This document shows, one piece after another, positions 46,955 through 58,435 of a stretch of 64,000 bases of DNA. Source of the stretch: Cololabis saira (taxonomy: Eukaryota > Chordata > Actinopteri > Beloniformes > Belonidae); NCBI RefSeq assembly GCF_033807715.1, contig NC_084597.1, positions 6,245,847 to 6,309,846 of the forward strand, written 5' to 3'. Below the pieces are notes generated by a model. The model was given only the letters and a program-made list of their open reading frames with translations. It was not told the DNA's origin and searched no databases. Both the position numbers and the translations under genes were made by a program. The number at the start of each line of letters is the position of its first letter. Positions within the stretch are counted from its first letter, which is position 1.

Positions 46955-48405
46955 CACTATAAACAGTATATACAGTAATAATAATAAGAAGAAAGAGAAT
47001 AAAGATAGTAATAAAAAGTATATAAAAAGAATAAAAAGAATAACAGATGGATAATTACGGATGTTATTTACATAATTGCACGTTGCAGAGAATTGTATTG
47101 CACATTATTTTCCGGTTGTATATAATAATCAAAGTTTAGTTTAGATTATTTGCACATAAAACAGAACCTGTATAAACAGTAAAAACAATGGTCAAATTAA
47201 GCATTGTGCAGGAGAGGTGGAAGCCAAAAAGGCTTATGAAAATGCCTCCCCTTTTTAAAACAAACATACTGTAACAACAATAACAACAGCAGTAGTAGTG
47301 TGGCACATAGGGTATTTTATTTTTATTTTTATTTATTTTTTAATATTTTTATTAGGGGGTAAGGCACAGTAGAACCGGAATAAACAAAAAAAAAAGATAT
47401 ACAGTCTACCTCCTTTTTTTAAATTAAGAACAGAACAAAAAATCCACACAAAATAATGACAAATAAATGAAAATTATTTAAGTAATATTTAAGTTTTAAA
47501 GCTACACAGTATAAATTAAAAAATAGATTAATAAAAAGGGGGCGAAAAAAAGAAAACAAAAAAACCCAAAGCAAAAAAAAAAAAACAAAAAAAAACAAAA
47601 CAAAGGAAAAGTAAATAAATAGATAAAAAGGAGGAAAGAGAGGAAGGGTATTTTATTTTTATTTTATTTATTTTAATTGTATTTATTTTTATTTTATTTT
47701 ATTTTTATTTTATTTTTCACATAATATTACGCTCCATAAAGCGGGCCGCTACAATAGATAATTGCCTGCTCACTTAAATATGTTATTTTATACACATAGC
47801 TCTTATATTGCATATTTACAGACACAACGATTCAATTTTAAGCATTTCTTATTTTTTTTTTAGTATAAAAGGCACGAGACCAGCTGGGGTATAAAAGCTG
47901 TGGCTGCGCTGAATTCTTCAGTTGGCCGTTATAATATATATTATTATATTAACACTGGTTGCAGTAAAAGCCACTGACGATCAACCGACTTCTTTCAGGT
48001 TGGTAAATGTTATACAAACATTACTACAGTTGGTCAAAATTGTTAGCTTTTTATTTAGTGTACTGTCGCATTATAACGTGTATTTTATCAGCGGTATTTG
48101 TACTAGTTTGGTTTCCTAAAGCAGCAGCTCGCCGGTTACGGTGAGTTGGTTTTGGTCAAATTAATGTTACAACTGTCAATCGGAGTCGGATATAACGTTT
48201 GCCTGACTCAAACTGATACATATATATGAGTACGATATAATTTTAGAGTGTTTTGTTGTTTATATTTTCTGTGTTTTATTGATTTTCTCCTAACGGTTAT
48301 TAATTTTCCGCCAGCTGATTAGCAGCGCTGTAGTTTACTGTTGCCATGGCAACCAGGCAGCGTGCAGGCCGTAATACGTCACATGTAAACAGAGGATAAA
48401 TGAGA
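45857..48405. repeat. Block X2, proximal part
   Basis: Direct copy of X1 (14262-15530) for its first part and reverse complement of X0 (7440-8830). It contains extra DNA not in the other copies: a TAAGATAAGA/(AAT)n region at about 46785-47110 and an A-rich stretch at 47325-47650. TATAAAAG boxes at about 47862 and 47890. Confidence 0.8.
46893..46953. repeat. (AAT)n microsatellite
   Basis: About 20 AAT units. Confidence 0.97.
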
Positions 48406-48544
48406 GTGTTCTGCCTATTTTCTTCAATATAGCCACAGCCCCAGCCTTAGAAGAGTGGTTTTAACACACCTTGGTTGTAGATCCAGATCCAGTTACCATG
48501 CAGCCAGTCATTGTGTGAAAATAAACTCAAAAAATATCCTACAA

Positions 48545-49290
48545 AACTTGTTTTTTTTTAGATTATTTTATTTTCAGCATTTTTCAAGGTATATACATGA
48601 ACACACAAACACAGAACTTCAAAACCCTCCCCAACCCACCCCCCCAAAAAAAAGAGAGAGAGAGAAAACATAAATGACAAATAAATGAGGTTGAGAGGCA
48701 AGATAGACAACAATAAGCACTGACAGCAAAAAAAAGCTTATAAATCTACAACCCGTCCATCATGGCTGACAATGTGTCCATATATGCCAAATAGGGTTGC
48801 CACATCTCTATAAAAGTTTGATTGATAGTCTTTCCTGAGTGTATATGTAATTTTTTCAAGTGGAACACAGCTATTCATTTCCGAAACCCATCTTCCTATA
48901 GAAAGTTGGAAGTCAGACTTCCATGTGATGGCAATACACTTCCTGGCAACACACAAGGCCAGAGCGAGAAACTTCTTTTGAGCTTTTCTTAATTGAGCAT
49001 CAATTTTTGTAGTATCTCCTAATAAGCATGTTTGAGAATCTAATGGAAGACGCACTCCTAGAAGTTTTGTCATGATGTCAGAAAAATCATGCCAGAATGT
49101 GTTAAGTTTTTTGCATAACCAAGTGCAGTGCAGGAATGAGCTACTCTTCTATCCCACATCTAAAACACAAGCTGGATATCTCAGGTTTATATTTATGCAA
49201 TTTCAGTGGCGTAAGATAGGACTGAGGGAGAAAGTTATAATAGGTCAGCCTGTATCTGGAGTTAATAGTGGCAGTTAGACTCCTACAAAA
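48545..49290 (-). pseudogene. L1/Tx1-like LINE ORF2 C-terminal fragment
   Basis: On the - strand: RLTYYNFLPQSYLTPLKLHK, then SSLCFRCGIEE (start of a Cys-rich knuckle) and, after a stop and frameshift, FWHDFSDIMTKLLGVRLPLD, ARKCIAITWKSD and NSCVPLEKITYTLR, a pattern of L1-like ORF2 C-termini. A GA-rich 3' UTR follows to about 48545. It sits between the two halves of X2 and is absent from X0, so it was probably inserted after duplication. Confidence 0.7.
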
Positions 49291-49544
49291 CTTCTTAAGC
49301 CAGCACAAAGTGTATGTTCTTGTTTATGTGAAAGAAAGAAAATGTATGAGAATGCTATGGTGAGATTCTATGGTGAGTTGTGGTTAAAAAACTGTGTTTG
49401 CTTCCCAACTAAGGCTTGGACTCCATTGTCCCACAAACTTTTTCCACTTCCCTTTGTTAACTGGCACCACACCCACAATTACCATGGGTGTGGCTAAGCT
49501 GTCATCGGTGGCCAAGCTGCCAAAACAAATCAATGAACTAGAAA

Positions 49545-50085
49545 AAAAATGGGTGGGCCGTATTGTCCCATGAAAAGCGGACTTATAAAAACTTTTAAGC
49601 AGAAAACATGACAAACATGCCCGACGCAGCTGCTTCCAGTCCACAAGTGTGGCGTCAGCTCCGCTGGGGAAATGTCTATTTTACAGAAAATCGCGTCCTT
49701 GTTTAAACTGTATTCCAACCAAGAAAACTGCCCATACTAAAGTGTACAAAACATGCTACCTAATGGTTTTCTACCTTTGTAGAGCTACAATTTTACTCTG
49801 TTTTACTCCCTAGCCCACTTCCTTTTCCCCTAAGTGGTCCTTGTTTAAAATGACGGCCTGGCAAGCAACAAGAATGTGTTCTTAATGACCTGCCTGGTTA
49901 ATGAAAGGGGAATGAATATCAAATAAAGTGATAGAATTGTTTTTTTTCCCCTCTTAATCGTATAATGTTCACAAAGTGTAATGCAATTCATGTCATGGGT
50001 AGTGTATTTTGAAGGATCAAATACTACAAATCCATTTTAAATCAATATTTCTGGGGTAGCATAATTTGATAGTTTTGATATTTTA

Positions 50086-50149
<64 letters not shown>

Positions 50150-50520
50150 TTATATATATTTTGATATTCTTTTATATATATTTTTATATTCTTACAGCCG
50201 AGGTTTGCAGACAGACCGGGATCCGAGCCAGGGTGATGGACCCGGATCAGAACCAGGATCAGATCCAGGACCCGGATCAGAACCAGGATCAGATCCAGGA
50301 TCAGGGTCCGGAGATGGAGCGGGATCCGAGCCAGGACTCCAGCAGCAGGACTAAAGCGGACGCTGCCGCTCTGAAGGTCAGTGTTCAGGTCCACGAACCC
50401 GCTCCTTCTCGGCCCGTCTGTCTCCTGCTGACGAACCAAACCTAAATCGTAAAGACGTCGCACGGAGAGCATTTGCTCATTGGCAAGACATCACCCAGAT
50501 GTCGCCCTGGGGATCAAATA
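49545..50520. repeat. Block X2, distal part (inverted copy of 2165-3765)
   Basis: Carries the reversed 3569-3760 segment, an (ATT)n run at 50088-50150 and the GATCC minisatellite at about 50236-50310. It lacks the 2641-3109 transposon. Confidence 0.8.
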
Positions 50521-50948
50521 AGATCCAATTATATGTTTTAAATGGGAGAGCAATTCAATCTTAACTTTAAAAATTAAACTAAATAAGTTCTTATTTTGAA
50601 TGGACATCATAAATTAATAAATAGATAAATAAATGAATACCTAAATAAATATATAGATATGTGGCTTGACGCTGAAGCGAGGAACCCCCCACCAATGACC
50701 AGTGTTGGGTGTAACGCGTTACAAAGTAAGTTACTGTAACGAGATTAAATTCACCAGTAACGCAGTAATGTAACGCGTTACCGTTGTAATTTGGGTAATC
50801 CCGTTATAGTTACTCTAAGACAAAAAAAATACGTTACTTTAGTTACTTTAGGCTTTTCAGCTACATGTAGAACGGGAGAACAGAAAAGAAAATCAAATTT
50901 ACCTTTCATGCGTCTTCACGCGTTGCGCTGCAACACTTGTCTGACTGA

Positions 50949-51053
50949 AAGGCTGATTTATGGTTCTGCATTAAATCGACGCAGAGTCTACGGTGTAGGA
51001 CCCTACGCTGTAAATTCTGCGTCGGTGTAACGCAGAACCATAAATCCGCCTTT
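50949..51053. mobile_element. TACGGCGTAGGG-family MITE, short form
   Basis: AAGGCTGATTTATGGTTCTG to CAGAACCATAAATCCGCCTT, inside the hAT at 50700-51733. The central core is shortened. Confidence 0.7.
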
Positions 51054-51144
51054 AACGTGATCTTATGGGATTTTACGTGATTTTACGTGATTTTACGGGA
51101 CTTCTGGTGCTGATCTGGGCACTGCAGTAATAAGGTTCCAACTA

Positions 51145-51539
51145 CAGGACTGTCTCAGAAAATTAGAATATTGTGATAAAGTTCTTTATTTTCTGTAATG
51201 CAATTACAAAAACAAAAATGTCATACATTCTGGATTCATTACAAATCAACTGAAATATTGCAAGCCTTTTATTATTTTAATATTGCTGATTATAGTTTAC
51301 AGTTTAAGATTAAGTAGTTAAGTAGTTTAAGATTAAATAGTCCTTCCCAGACTATTCTAATTTTTTGAGATAGGATATTTGAGTTTTCTTAAACTGTAAG
51401 CCATGATCAGCAATATTAAAATAATAAAAGGCTTGCAATATTTCAGTTGATTTGTAATGAATCCAGAATGGATGACATTTTTGCTTTTGTAATTGCATTA
51501 CAGAAAATCACAATATTCTAATTTTCTGAGACAGTCCTG
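51145..51539. mobile_element. Tc1/mariner-type MITE
   Basis: Inverted ends CAGGACTGTCTCAGAAAATT and its complement, flanked by TA (51143-51144 and 51540-51541). Long inverted arms with AATATTGCAAGCCTTTTATT. A family well known in fish genomes. Nested in the hAT at 50700-51733. Confidence 0.85.
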
Positions 51540-51741
51540 TACATGTTGTTCATTGGCAATCGAGTTTTGGTGCAGCTCAGGTGATATTGCGGAGTAATCC
51601 AAAAGTAATGTAACTAGTAATGTAACTAGTTACTTTCAGCAACCAGTAACTAAGTAGTGTAAGGGATTACTTTTTTAAAAGTAACTAGTAATATATAATG
51701 GATTACTTTTTTTGAGTAACTACCACAACACTGCCAATGAC

Positions 51742-52139
51742 CAATGACGGCCATAGCCAAGGCTGCAGTGCAGGACTCCCCAGTGACCCGAACAGGGCGA
51801 TCCCCACAGCAACGGCCCCACAGGCCGAGGAGACATAGTCTACGGTGTGGGAGATCCCCAAGAGGAAAAAGCACTGGCGTTAACAACTTAAAATATAAAA
51901 ACAACATTAAAATAAACCTAAAAACAAAATAAATAAAAAAAGTTAATACAAAAGTATAAGTTCATAATAAAATAATTGAAAAATAAAGTTAAAGTGATAC
52001 AAAAAAAAACTAGATAACAATAAACTAAACCACTTTAATAAAATAAATAAAACTCAGCTAAACAAAAAAGGAAGGTCTTGAGACTCTTTTTAAAAATGTC
52101 AACGTTCTGTGGGGCCCTGAGGTTTTTTGGTAAGCTGTT
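51742..52139. other. Unassigned stretch before the 29-bp minisatellite
   Basis: No gene recognised; A-rich DNA at 51895-52060. Confidence 0.35.
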
Positions 52140-52539
52140 CCAAAGGTCAGGTTCTCTGGTAGGATGTTCTACAGGTGAGGTTCTCTGGTAGGATGTTCCA
52201 CAGGTGAGGTTCTCTGGTAGGATGTTCTACAGGTGAGGTTCTCTGGTAGGATGTTCTACAGGTGAGGTTCTCTGGTAGGATGTTCTACAGGTGAGGTTCT
52301 CTGGTAAGCTGTTCCACAGGTGAGGTTCTCTGGTAGGATGTTCCACAGGTGAGGTTCTCTGGTAGGATGTTCTACAGGTGAGGTTCTCTGGTAGGATGTT
52401 CCACAGGTGAGGTTCTCTGGTAGGATGTTCCACAGGTGAGGTTCTCTGGTAGGATGTTCTACAGGTGAGGTTCTCTGGTAGATGTTCTACAGGTGAGGTT
52501 CTCTGGTAGGATGTTCCACAGGTGAGGTTCTCTGGTAGC
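52140..52539. repeat. 29-bp minisatellite (about 13-14 units)
   Basis: Unit GGTTCTCTGGTAGGATGTTC plus TACAGGTGA, with T/C variants (TTCTACAGG or TTCCACAGG). One more unit appears at 53510-53536 after a LINE insertion. Confidence 0.93.
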
Positions 52540-53509
52540 ATGAAATAAAATTTATTGGAGTCATAATAGACAACAAACTATCCTGGAAGCCACACATACA
52601 GTACATTAAAGGCAAAATATCCAAATCAATTGCAATATTACACAAAGTCAAACACCTTCTTAATCAATCATCACTATACACCTTGTACTGCTCCTTCATA
52701 CTTCCATATATGAGCTACTGTGTGGAAGTATGGGGGAACACATATAAAACAAACACGGATACAATATTCAAACTTCAAAAAAGAGCAATAAGAATTGTAA
52801 ACAAAGCGGCCTTTAGAGAATCAACAAACCCACTCTGAGAACTAACCCAAACTGAGAACACTCAAATTCAAGGATCTGGTCGACTTCAAAACTTTACAAA
52901 TCATGCACAAAGCCAATCATCATCAGTTGCCACAAGACATCCAGAAGTTGTTTCAAATAAAAGAAAATAAACACAATCTCAGGGGAATATGTAATTTTAA
53001 AAAACAACATGTACGAACAAACATCAAAACCCATTGTGTCTCAGTGAAGGGAGTTAATCTGTGGAAAAACTGTAAAGATGAAATGAAATCATGCAAATCA
53101 CTAAGTAAGTTTAAACAAATCTTTAAAATCAATACTCTGTATGGATACAAAACGAAAATGGACAAATGAACTGACAGCCAATGACCAAAGTGCCTTGCTC
53201 AGCTGAACCACTTTTTATTTTCTTTTATGCTTTTCTTTTTGGAGTTCTGTGAAATGAAGAAACGGTAAAAACAGAACATTAGAAGGGGTAGGACTAGAAA
53301 AGTTTTTTGAAACTTCATCCTACACCCTTTCAAACAGGAAATATTTATTTACATATAGATTTGTCTCTTTAATTTGCTTTGTTTTGCTTATGGTTTTCTT
53401 TGTTGTTCTTTGTTTTTTTTTTTTTTTTCGGGTATATACATTTTATGTATTCTGATTATTTTGTTTTTGTTTTAACCTGTTTGAATAAATAAATAAATGA
53501 AATGAAATG
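52540..53509 (+). pseudogene. 5'-truncated LINE inserted in the minisatellite
   Basis: Starts in the late reverse transcriptase: KFIGVIIDNKLSWKPHIQYI, LYTLYCSFILPYMSYCVEVW, FKLQKRAIRIV, then a frameshift near 52840, then ...LQIMHKANHHQLPQDIQKLF, KHNLRGICNF and SVKGVNLWKN, ending with a stop at about 53168. The 3' UTR holds a CATCCTACACCCTTTC motif and ends in ATAAATAAATAAATGAAATG. The flanks are both minisatellite, so the insertion limits are clear. Confidence 0.85.
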
Positions 53510-53585
53510 ATGTTCTACAGGTGAGGTTCTCTGGTACGCTATTTTCGGTTTCGGCCACAAATTTTAATTTCGGTGCATCACTAAT

Positions 53586-53805
53586 CAGTATAAGGGCACA
53601 TGACTTACTTAAATCGATTAGGCTGGGAGGGGTGGATCACAAGATCTCGCTTTACACGGACGATATCATACTTTTCATCTGAACCTCAACACTCTACCCC
53701 ACACCTTCTTCAGCTTGTCATATCCTTGAATGTGGTTTCTGGGTACACCTTCAATTCGCATCTTGCAAAGTTTTCCTTCATCAGTGGCAGCTCAGACACT
53801 TTGAC
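53586..53805 (+). pseudogene. L1/Tx1-like reverse transcriptase scrap
   Basis: Reads GGVDHKISLYTDDIILFI (catalytic Tyr-x-Asp-Asp region) and, after a frameshift, HLLQLVISLNVVSGYTFN. About 70 codons only; both ends lost. It abuts the BEL/Pao remnant. Confidence 0.65.
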
Positions 53806-53811
53806 AAATTG

Positions 53812-54266
53812 AGAACTACTCTTTTAGTAGGGGGCTTTGACCTTTGTCATTGGGCAAGCAATGATCCTGCTGTGATTAACGATTTACCATCTGAGGCCAG
53901 ATCGGACAGTTGTGAGCTCTGGCTTTCTGAGGCTCAGGCTGATCCTCAGGAGCGCACACTGGGACTGCTGTGGAACTGCAAGACCGAACGTTACTACATG
54001 TAACATTGCGTTACATGAAGTAACTCTGTTGAATGATCCATTAGGTTAGGTGATTCCCTTCTTACAGCTTGGAAATCTTTGGAAAAGGAGCTTTGTTATC
54101 TTCCTCAAATCAAAATCCCACGCTGCTATACCTCCAAAGAGATGGACCGTCCGAGGCACCCATATCTGTTTTGATGCGTCTGAACAAACATATAGTGTTG
54201 TTGCATATGTCAGATCTAAGGATGTCAAAGGTCACATCAAGCTAAGTTTCATTCTTGCTTGCTCAC
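53812..54266 (+). pseudogene. BEL/Pao pol remnant, left part
   Basis: VGGFDLCHWASNDPAVINDL and TLGLLWNCKTERYY match the pattern after the BEL/Pao reverse transcriptase palm. A decayed stretch with WKSLEKELCYLPQIKIPRCY follows, then THICFDASEQTYSVVAYVRS (RNase H start). Several frame changes. The sequence stops at the hAT insertion and resumes at 56833. Confidence 0.7.
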
Positions 54267-54289
54267 TAGGGATGGGCGGTATGGACAAA

Positions 54290-54380
54290 AAACGACGCAC
54301 AACGTACGGTGTGCGTCGCCGCGTACCTTACGCCGTAGGCTCTGCGTCAGTGTAACGCGGAACCATCAATCAGCCTTCAG
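54290..54380. mobile_element. TACGGCGTAGGG-family MITE fragment
   Basis: GCCGCGTACCTTACGCCGTA, GGCTCTGCGTCAGTGTAACG and terminal ATCAGCCTT. The left end is missing. Confidence 0.6.
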
Positions 54381-55274
54381 ACAACTCGGAAGGTGGATGG
54401 CGGACATGAGTTCCCGTCCATTATTGAAGTCTTACTCCTGCGACAGAGATGTTTTATCCAAGATTAACTGTTTGCATTGTATTCTGATAGCATTGCCTGT
54501 TACAAGTTGCTCCGTGGAGCCTTTTTTTAGTCGTCAACAGGACCAGATCCGTCAGAGCGACGACGCTCACAGAGAGACTGAGGAGCCTCTCGTTGATCAT
54601 GTTTGAAAAAGATTTTAAGTGTGCATTTTCTGTATTTAACAGCGTTTGTGTGTAATGTATATGATTAATAACAGCAGCACGTCATTGATTAGGCCCCTCT
54701 GCTCCTTCATCCGCCCCCCCTCCCTCTCTCTCCTCCCCGACACACACACTAGTATGAGCTGCAGCTCCAATGCGCGCCCCCGCGAGCATGCGCTGCAGCG
54801 CGAGTGTTTTGGATTGACGGTAACTTTATGGAGAGGTAGAAAAAAAGAAGAGAGGAAGAGAGAGAAAGAATCAGGACAGGCAGGGGAAGCCAACAGGTTG
54901 GTCTAATATTAGGTGGAAGTGTAGGAAGAGCCACTTGATACTAAGTGATTAATATCTAAATATGATTTATATGGAAAAATTGCATAAGAAAGATTTGCAA
55001 TTTATTCAAAGCTATTAAAAAGGCTTGTTGCACAAAAACCTAGATGCCCAGTATGGCAGTGTCTTTCAAAAACACTGAAGCATCATGAAACCGGTGGTTA
55101 TCACATAAATGCATATCTTAGGTTATGTGGAAAGAATTGGTATCTCGCTTACGCCTAGGTATAACTATTGTTAGTGAATTGCAGAGAGCCATGGCCCCTG
55201 AAAAGGCACCCTGGAAAAGTGTGTTGAAGAGTGATTGACTGCTCCTTGCAGAAAGAAACTTGCCACTGAGGCGA

Positions 55275-55341
55275 CTATTTGGCTTAAGGTTGGCCTGATG
55301 GTTTTATAATAAAACCATCAGGCCAACCTTAAGCCAAATAG
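55275..55341. repeat. Perfect 33-bp-arm hairpin with 1-nt spacer
   Basis: Arms 55275-55307 and 55309-55341 are exact reverse complements (CTATTTGGCTTAAGGTTGGC...). No other copy was seen in the window. Confidence 0.9.
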
Positions 55342-55979
55342 TTGTGTTCTGCCTCTGGTTAAATAGCTTTGTTGATCATGCGTAATGTGGATACGTTATG
55401 GCTCTGAGTGCATGAGTGTTATATTTCACTATGTTTGCTTTATTGGGTAGCTATGTGTGTGTGTGTGGTTATGTTTTTGTGATGTTTTTTTTAGGACATG
55501 CATTAAGTTTAGTTATTAAACTTAATGCAGTGCCACCCACAGCTAGGCTTATCCAAGATTAACTGTTAATATTATTATATTATATATATTATTATACTTA
55601 TTATATACTGAGAGCACACACAACATGTGGATATGTTTTGCACTCTTAATAATGTTGGATATATACATGCTTTTGAATGTTTGTGGAGGTGTAACATCTA
55701 GTTTTGTTGAAAAAAAATTTGGCACACCCAGTCTTTGCTGGTGCACATCCAAAGTCTCTTTTCTGGCTACGTCACTGCTTTGTAACTATAAATCTATCAC
55801 CACATTCAGTCTTTGTAGCCCCCAAATCACTGCTCTAAAAGATACTAAATACTACTAAACTACACCAATTAAATTGAATTGATAAAAACCAATTAAATGA
55901 GTTACACCTGTACTGCAAAACTGGAATGACTCAGATCCACCATGTTTGTTACACAAACACGTATCAACGGGAATTTATC

Positions 55980-55981
55980 CT

Positions 55982-56080
<99 letters not shown>

Positions 56081-56082
56081 CA

Positions 56083-56115
<33 letters not shown>

Positions 56116-56144
56116 CATATCTTTCTTTCTTTCTTTCTTTCTCA

Positions 56145-56197
<53 letters not shown>

Positions 56198-56226
56198 CAT
56201 ATCTTTCTTTCTTTCTTTCTTTTTCA

Positions 56227-56259
<33 letters not shown>

Positions 56260-56261
56260 CA

Positions 56262-56302
<41 letters not shown>

Positions 56303-56304
56303 CA

Positions 56305-56345
<41 letters not shown>

Positions 56346-56378
56346 CATATCTTTCTTTCTTTCTTTCTTTCTTTCTCA

Positions 56379-56419
<41 letters not shown>

Positions 56420-56421
56420 CA

Positions 56422-56458
<37 letters not shown>

Positions 56459-56460
56459 CA

Positions 56461-56493
<33 letters not shown>

Positions 56494-56495
56494 CA

Positions 56496-56532
<37 letters not shown>

Positions 56533-56559
56533 CATATCTTTCTTTCTTTCTTTCTCATT

Positions 56560-56631
<72 letters not shown>

Positions 56632-56693
56632 TCGTTCTTTCGTTCTTTCTTTCTGGCTCATATCCTTCCTTCCTTCCTTCCTTCCTTCCTTCC
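55980..56693. repeat. (TTTC)n array, about 700 bp, with periodic CATA interruptions
   Basis: Long CTTT/TTTC tetranucleotide run broken at irregular intervals by CTCATAT, and ending in (CCTT)n. The 250-290-residue Phe/Leu/Ser-rich open frames here are artefacts of the repeat. Confidence 0.97.
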
Positions 56694-56832
56694 TTCCATA
56701 AATCATCTTTACACAAAAACGTCATCAACGGGAATTTATCGTTTTTACCGCGAGATGACAAATTCTTACCGTGGGGAATTTTTTTGACGGTTTATCGTGA
56801 ACGGTAAAATATCACCCATTCCTATTGCTCAC

Positions 56833-57641
56833 ACGTTTCACCCAAGCAACAGCTACCAGTACCCAGACTGGATTTACGTGCTCCACTAACTGGTACACGC
56901 CTCAGTGACCTCATCAGGACAGAATTCACTTTGCCAGTCTGAACTATTACACTGTGGACTGACTGAACCACTGTGCTCCACTGGTTCGTGACGATGGTGT
57001 TACAAGAGGGTGTCAGATATCCCTGTCAGATATTTTCCTCCCAAACAGATGGATGAATGCCCCAGCATTTTTATGCGAACCTCCAGATACTTGTCCTGAA
57101 CCTTGAAACTGTTGCATCTGTTGATGACCAAATTGATTTGAAACAATCTGTCTGTTACAGTGTTAGCGTTGCTGTTACTGTGCCAAATCCTGACAGTTTC
57201 AAAACTTACCAAGAATTACTGGATGCCACTGCCCAGTCTCTTTCCAAACAGACCACTGTAAATTCCTCTGCCGCTGAATTTCTGAATGCTGAACAAGAAA
57301 TCCTCTAAAAAGGCAAAAAAAACGATAGCTTTTGGGAGGACACAGCCTGTCTCAAATCACACAAATCACTTCCAACACACAGTCGCTTACTCTGTTTAGC
57401 CCAAAGTTCTGTACTACATCCAATTGTACTGGATCCTACTCACAAGGTGACACAACTAATCATTAAAGATTATAGCGAGATATTGTGTCAAGATGGTTTA
57501 AAAAGGATCTTTGCTGAAATAGGAACATTTTGGATCTTGAGGGGCGCAAGGGCGTACATCAGCAGAAGTGTGTTTCATGTCAAAAATGGAGAGCTGGTGC
57601 TTGAGGGTTCAGCCAATAGGTCAGCACTGCCCTTTCATTAG
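56833..57641 (+). pseudogene. BEL/Pao pol remnant, right part
   Basis: Continues the RNase H region (PKQQLPVPRLDLRAPL; TLWTD...TTVLHWF). After decayed DNA it reaches LLCLAQSSVLHPIVLDPTHK and VTQLIIKDYSEILCQDGLKR, then FAEIGTFWILRGARAYI, the zinc-binding region in front of a BEL/Pao integrase. The integrase core is missing. Several stops and frame changes; non-functional. Confidence 0.72.
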
Positions 57642-58435
57642 GTAAGAAAAAGATGACACGAGGAAAGAAGGGGGAAAAAAGCATCTCCCACACACAATGT
57701 AATGCACTCAGGTAACTTTAACCTACATTGATCCGTATTCTGTTCATTAACAACTACAAGATTTCTCCGCACTAGTATTTTCAAATAACTGACTGAAAGA
57801 ATGTCTTTATTTATTCCTCACACATTTGCATAACTCCCAATTAATTTTTTTTATTGCACCGTTTATGTTCAGTCTCCAAATGTTCATCTGTGAGCTATTT
57901 GGATCTTATAAGGACTTTAAACTTTCAATTTTATAAATGAATTTCATAATTTTAATGCCCAATGAATTTAATTTATTTGTGTTTTTAAATAAGCTAATTG
58001 AGCTGAAAGAGTGAATGAAATCATATTTGACATATAAGACCACAAGCCTTCATGCTGCTTGTCATGTATGTTCATTGAAAGTAGCAACAAATAAATTCAG
58101 GTTGCTGAAATGTTGTCTTTGTCTCATGTTGCAGCTTGTTTTGGGGCTGGTTTATAGCCCAAATTGTTCGTTTTTATGACATCTATCTTGATGAGGACTT
58201 GTTTTTGACATAACATTTGTCAGGTAATAAAACTGAGTTTTCACATCCCGTTCTGAAGTCAAAACTGTTTTAAAGACAACATTTCTAATGAAAGTTTGAG
58301 ATCAGTCATCTCAAGTGGCTTCGGTAAACAGTTGTTTCACTGCAAACACCATGATAGAAAGCTATTAAATACAACTGAAAAAACTTTTGACGGGTCAACC
58401 GACAACAGGATCTAAGTCTCTTTCTTTCTTTACAG
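57642..58435. other. AT-rich DNA upstream of the zinc-finger exon
   Basis: No exon recognised. An AATAAATTCAGGTTGC with a following T/G-rich stretch (about 58090-58120) could be a poly(A) site of an unrelated repeat transcript. The 3' end has TTTCTTTCTTTACAG, the acceptor of the zinc-finger exon. Confidence 0.45.

Larger units (their letters stand above)
50700..51733. mobile_element. hAT element, 1034 bp, with two nested MITEs
   Basis: Termini CAGTGTTGGGTGTAACGCGT and ...GAGTAACTACCACAACACTG; perfect 8-bp target duplication CCAATGAC at 50692-50699 and 51734-51741. Sub-terminal GTAACGCGTTAC/GTAACTAGT repeats. No transposase. Confidence 0.9.
54267..56824. mobile_element. hAT-like element (2558 bp) inside BEL/Pao pol
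   Basis: Ends TAGGGATGGGCGGTATGGAC and (reverse complement) TAGGAATGGGTGATATTTTA; perfect 8-bp target duplication TTGCTCAC at 54259-54266 and 56825-56832. The pol frame on both sides joins correctly once one duplication copy is discounted. Inside: a TACGGCGTAGGG-family piece (54290-54380), a perfect hairpin (55275-55341) and a 700-bp TTTC array. A piece at about 54470-54590 (LPVTSCSVEPFFSRQQDQIR) could be transposase-derived. Confidence 0.8.

Noticed and set aside
52227..52541. 104-residue repeat protein on the - strand
   Set aside because: Translation of the 29-bp minisatellite; single-base unit variants, no start context or domain.
52140..52541. Regular repeat array that could be mistaken for a CRISPR
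   Set aside because: The units are contiguous 29-bp repeats with no variable spacers, and this is a vertebrate genome.
54636..54906. Frames on both strands near 54.7 kb
   Set aside because: Lie within the hAT at 54267-56824, biased to GA/CT-rich DNA; no similarity recognised.
55926..56807. Long Phe/Leu/Ser-rich open frames (250-293 residues) in three frames
   Set aside because: They are the direct translation of the TTTC array in all three frames; no gene.
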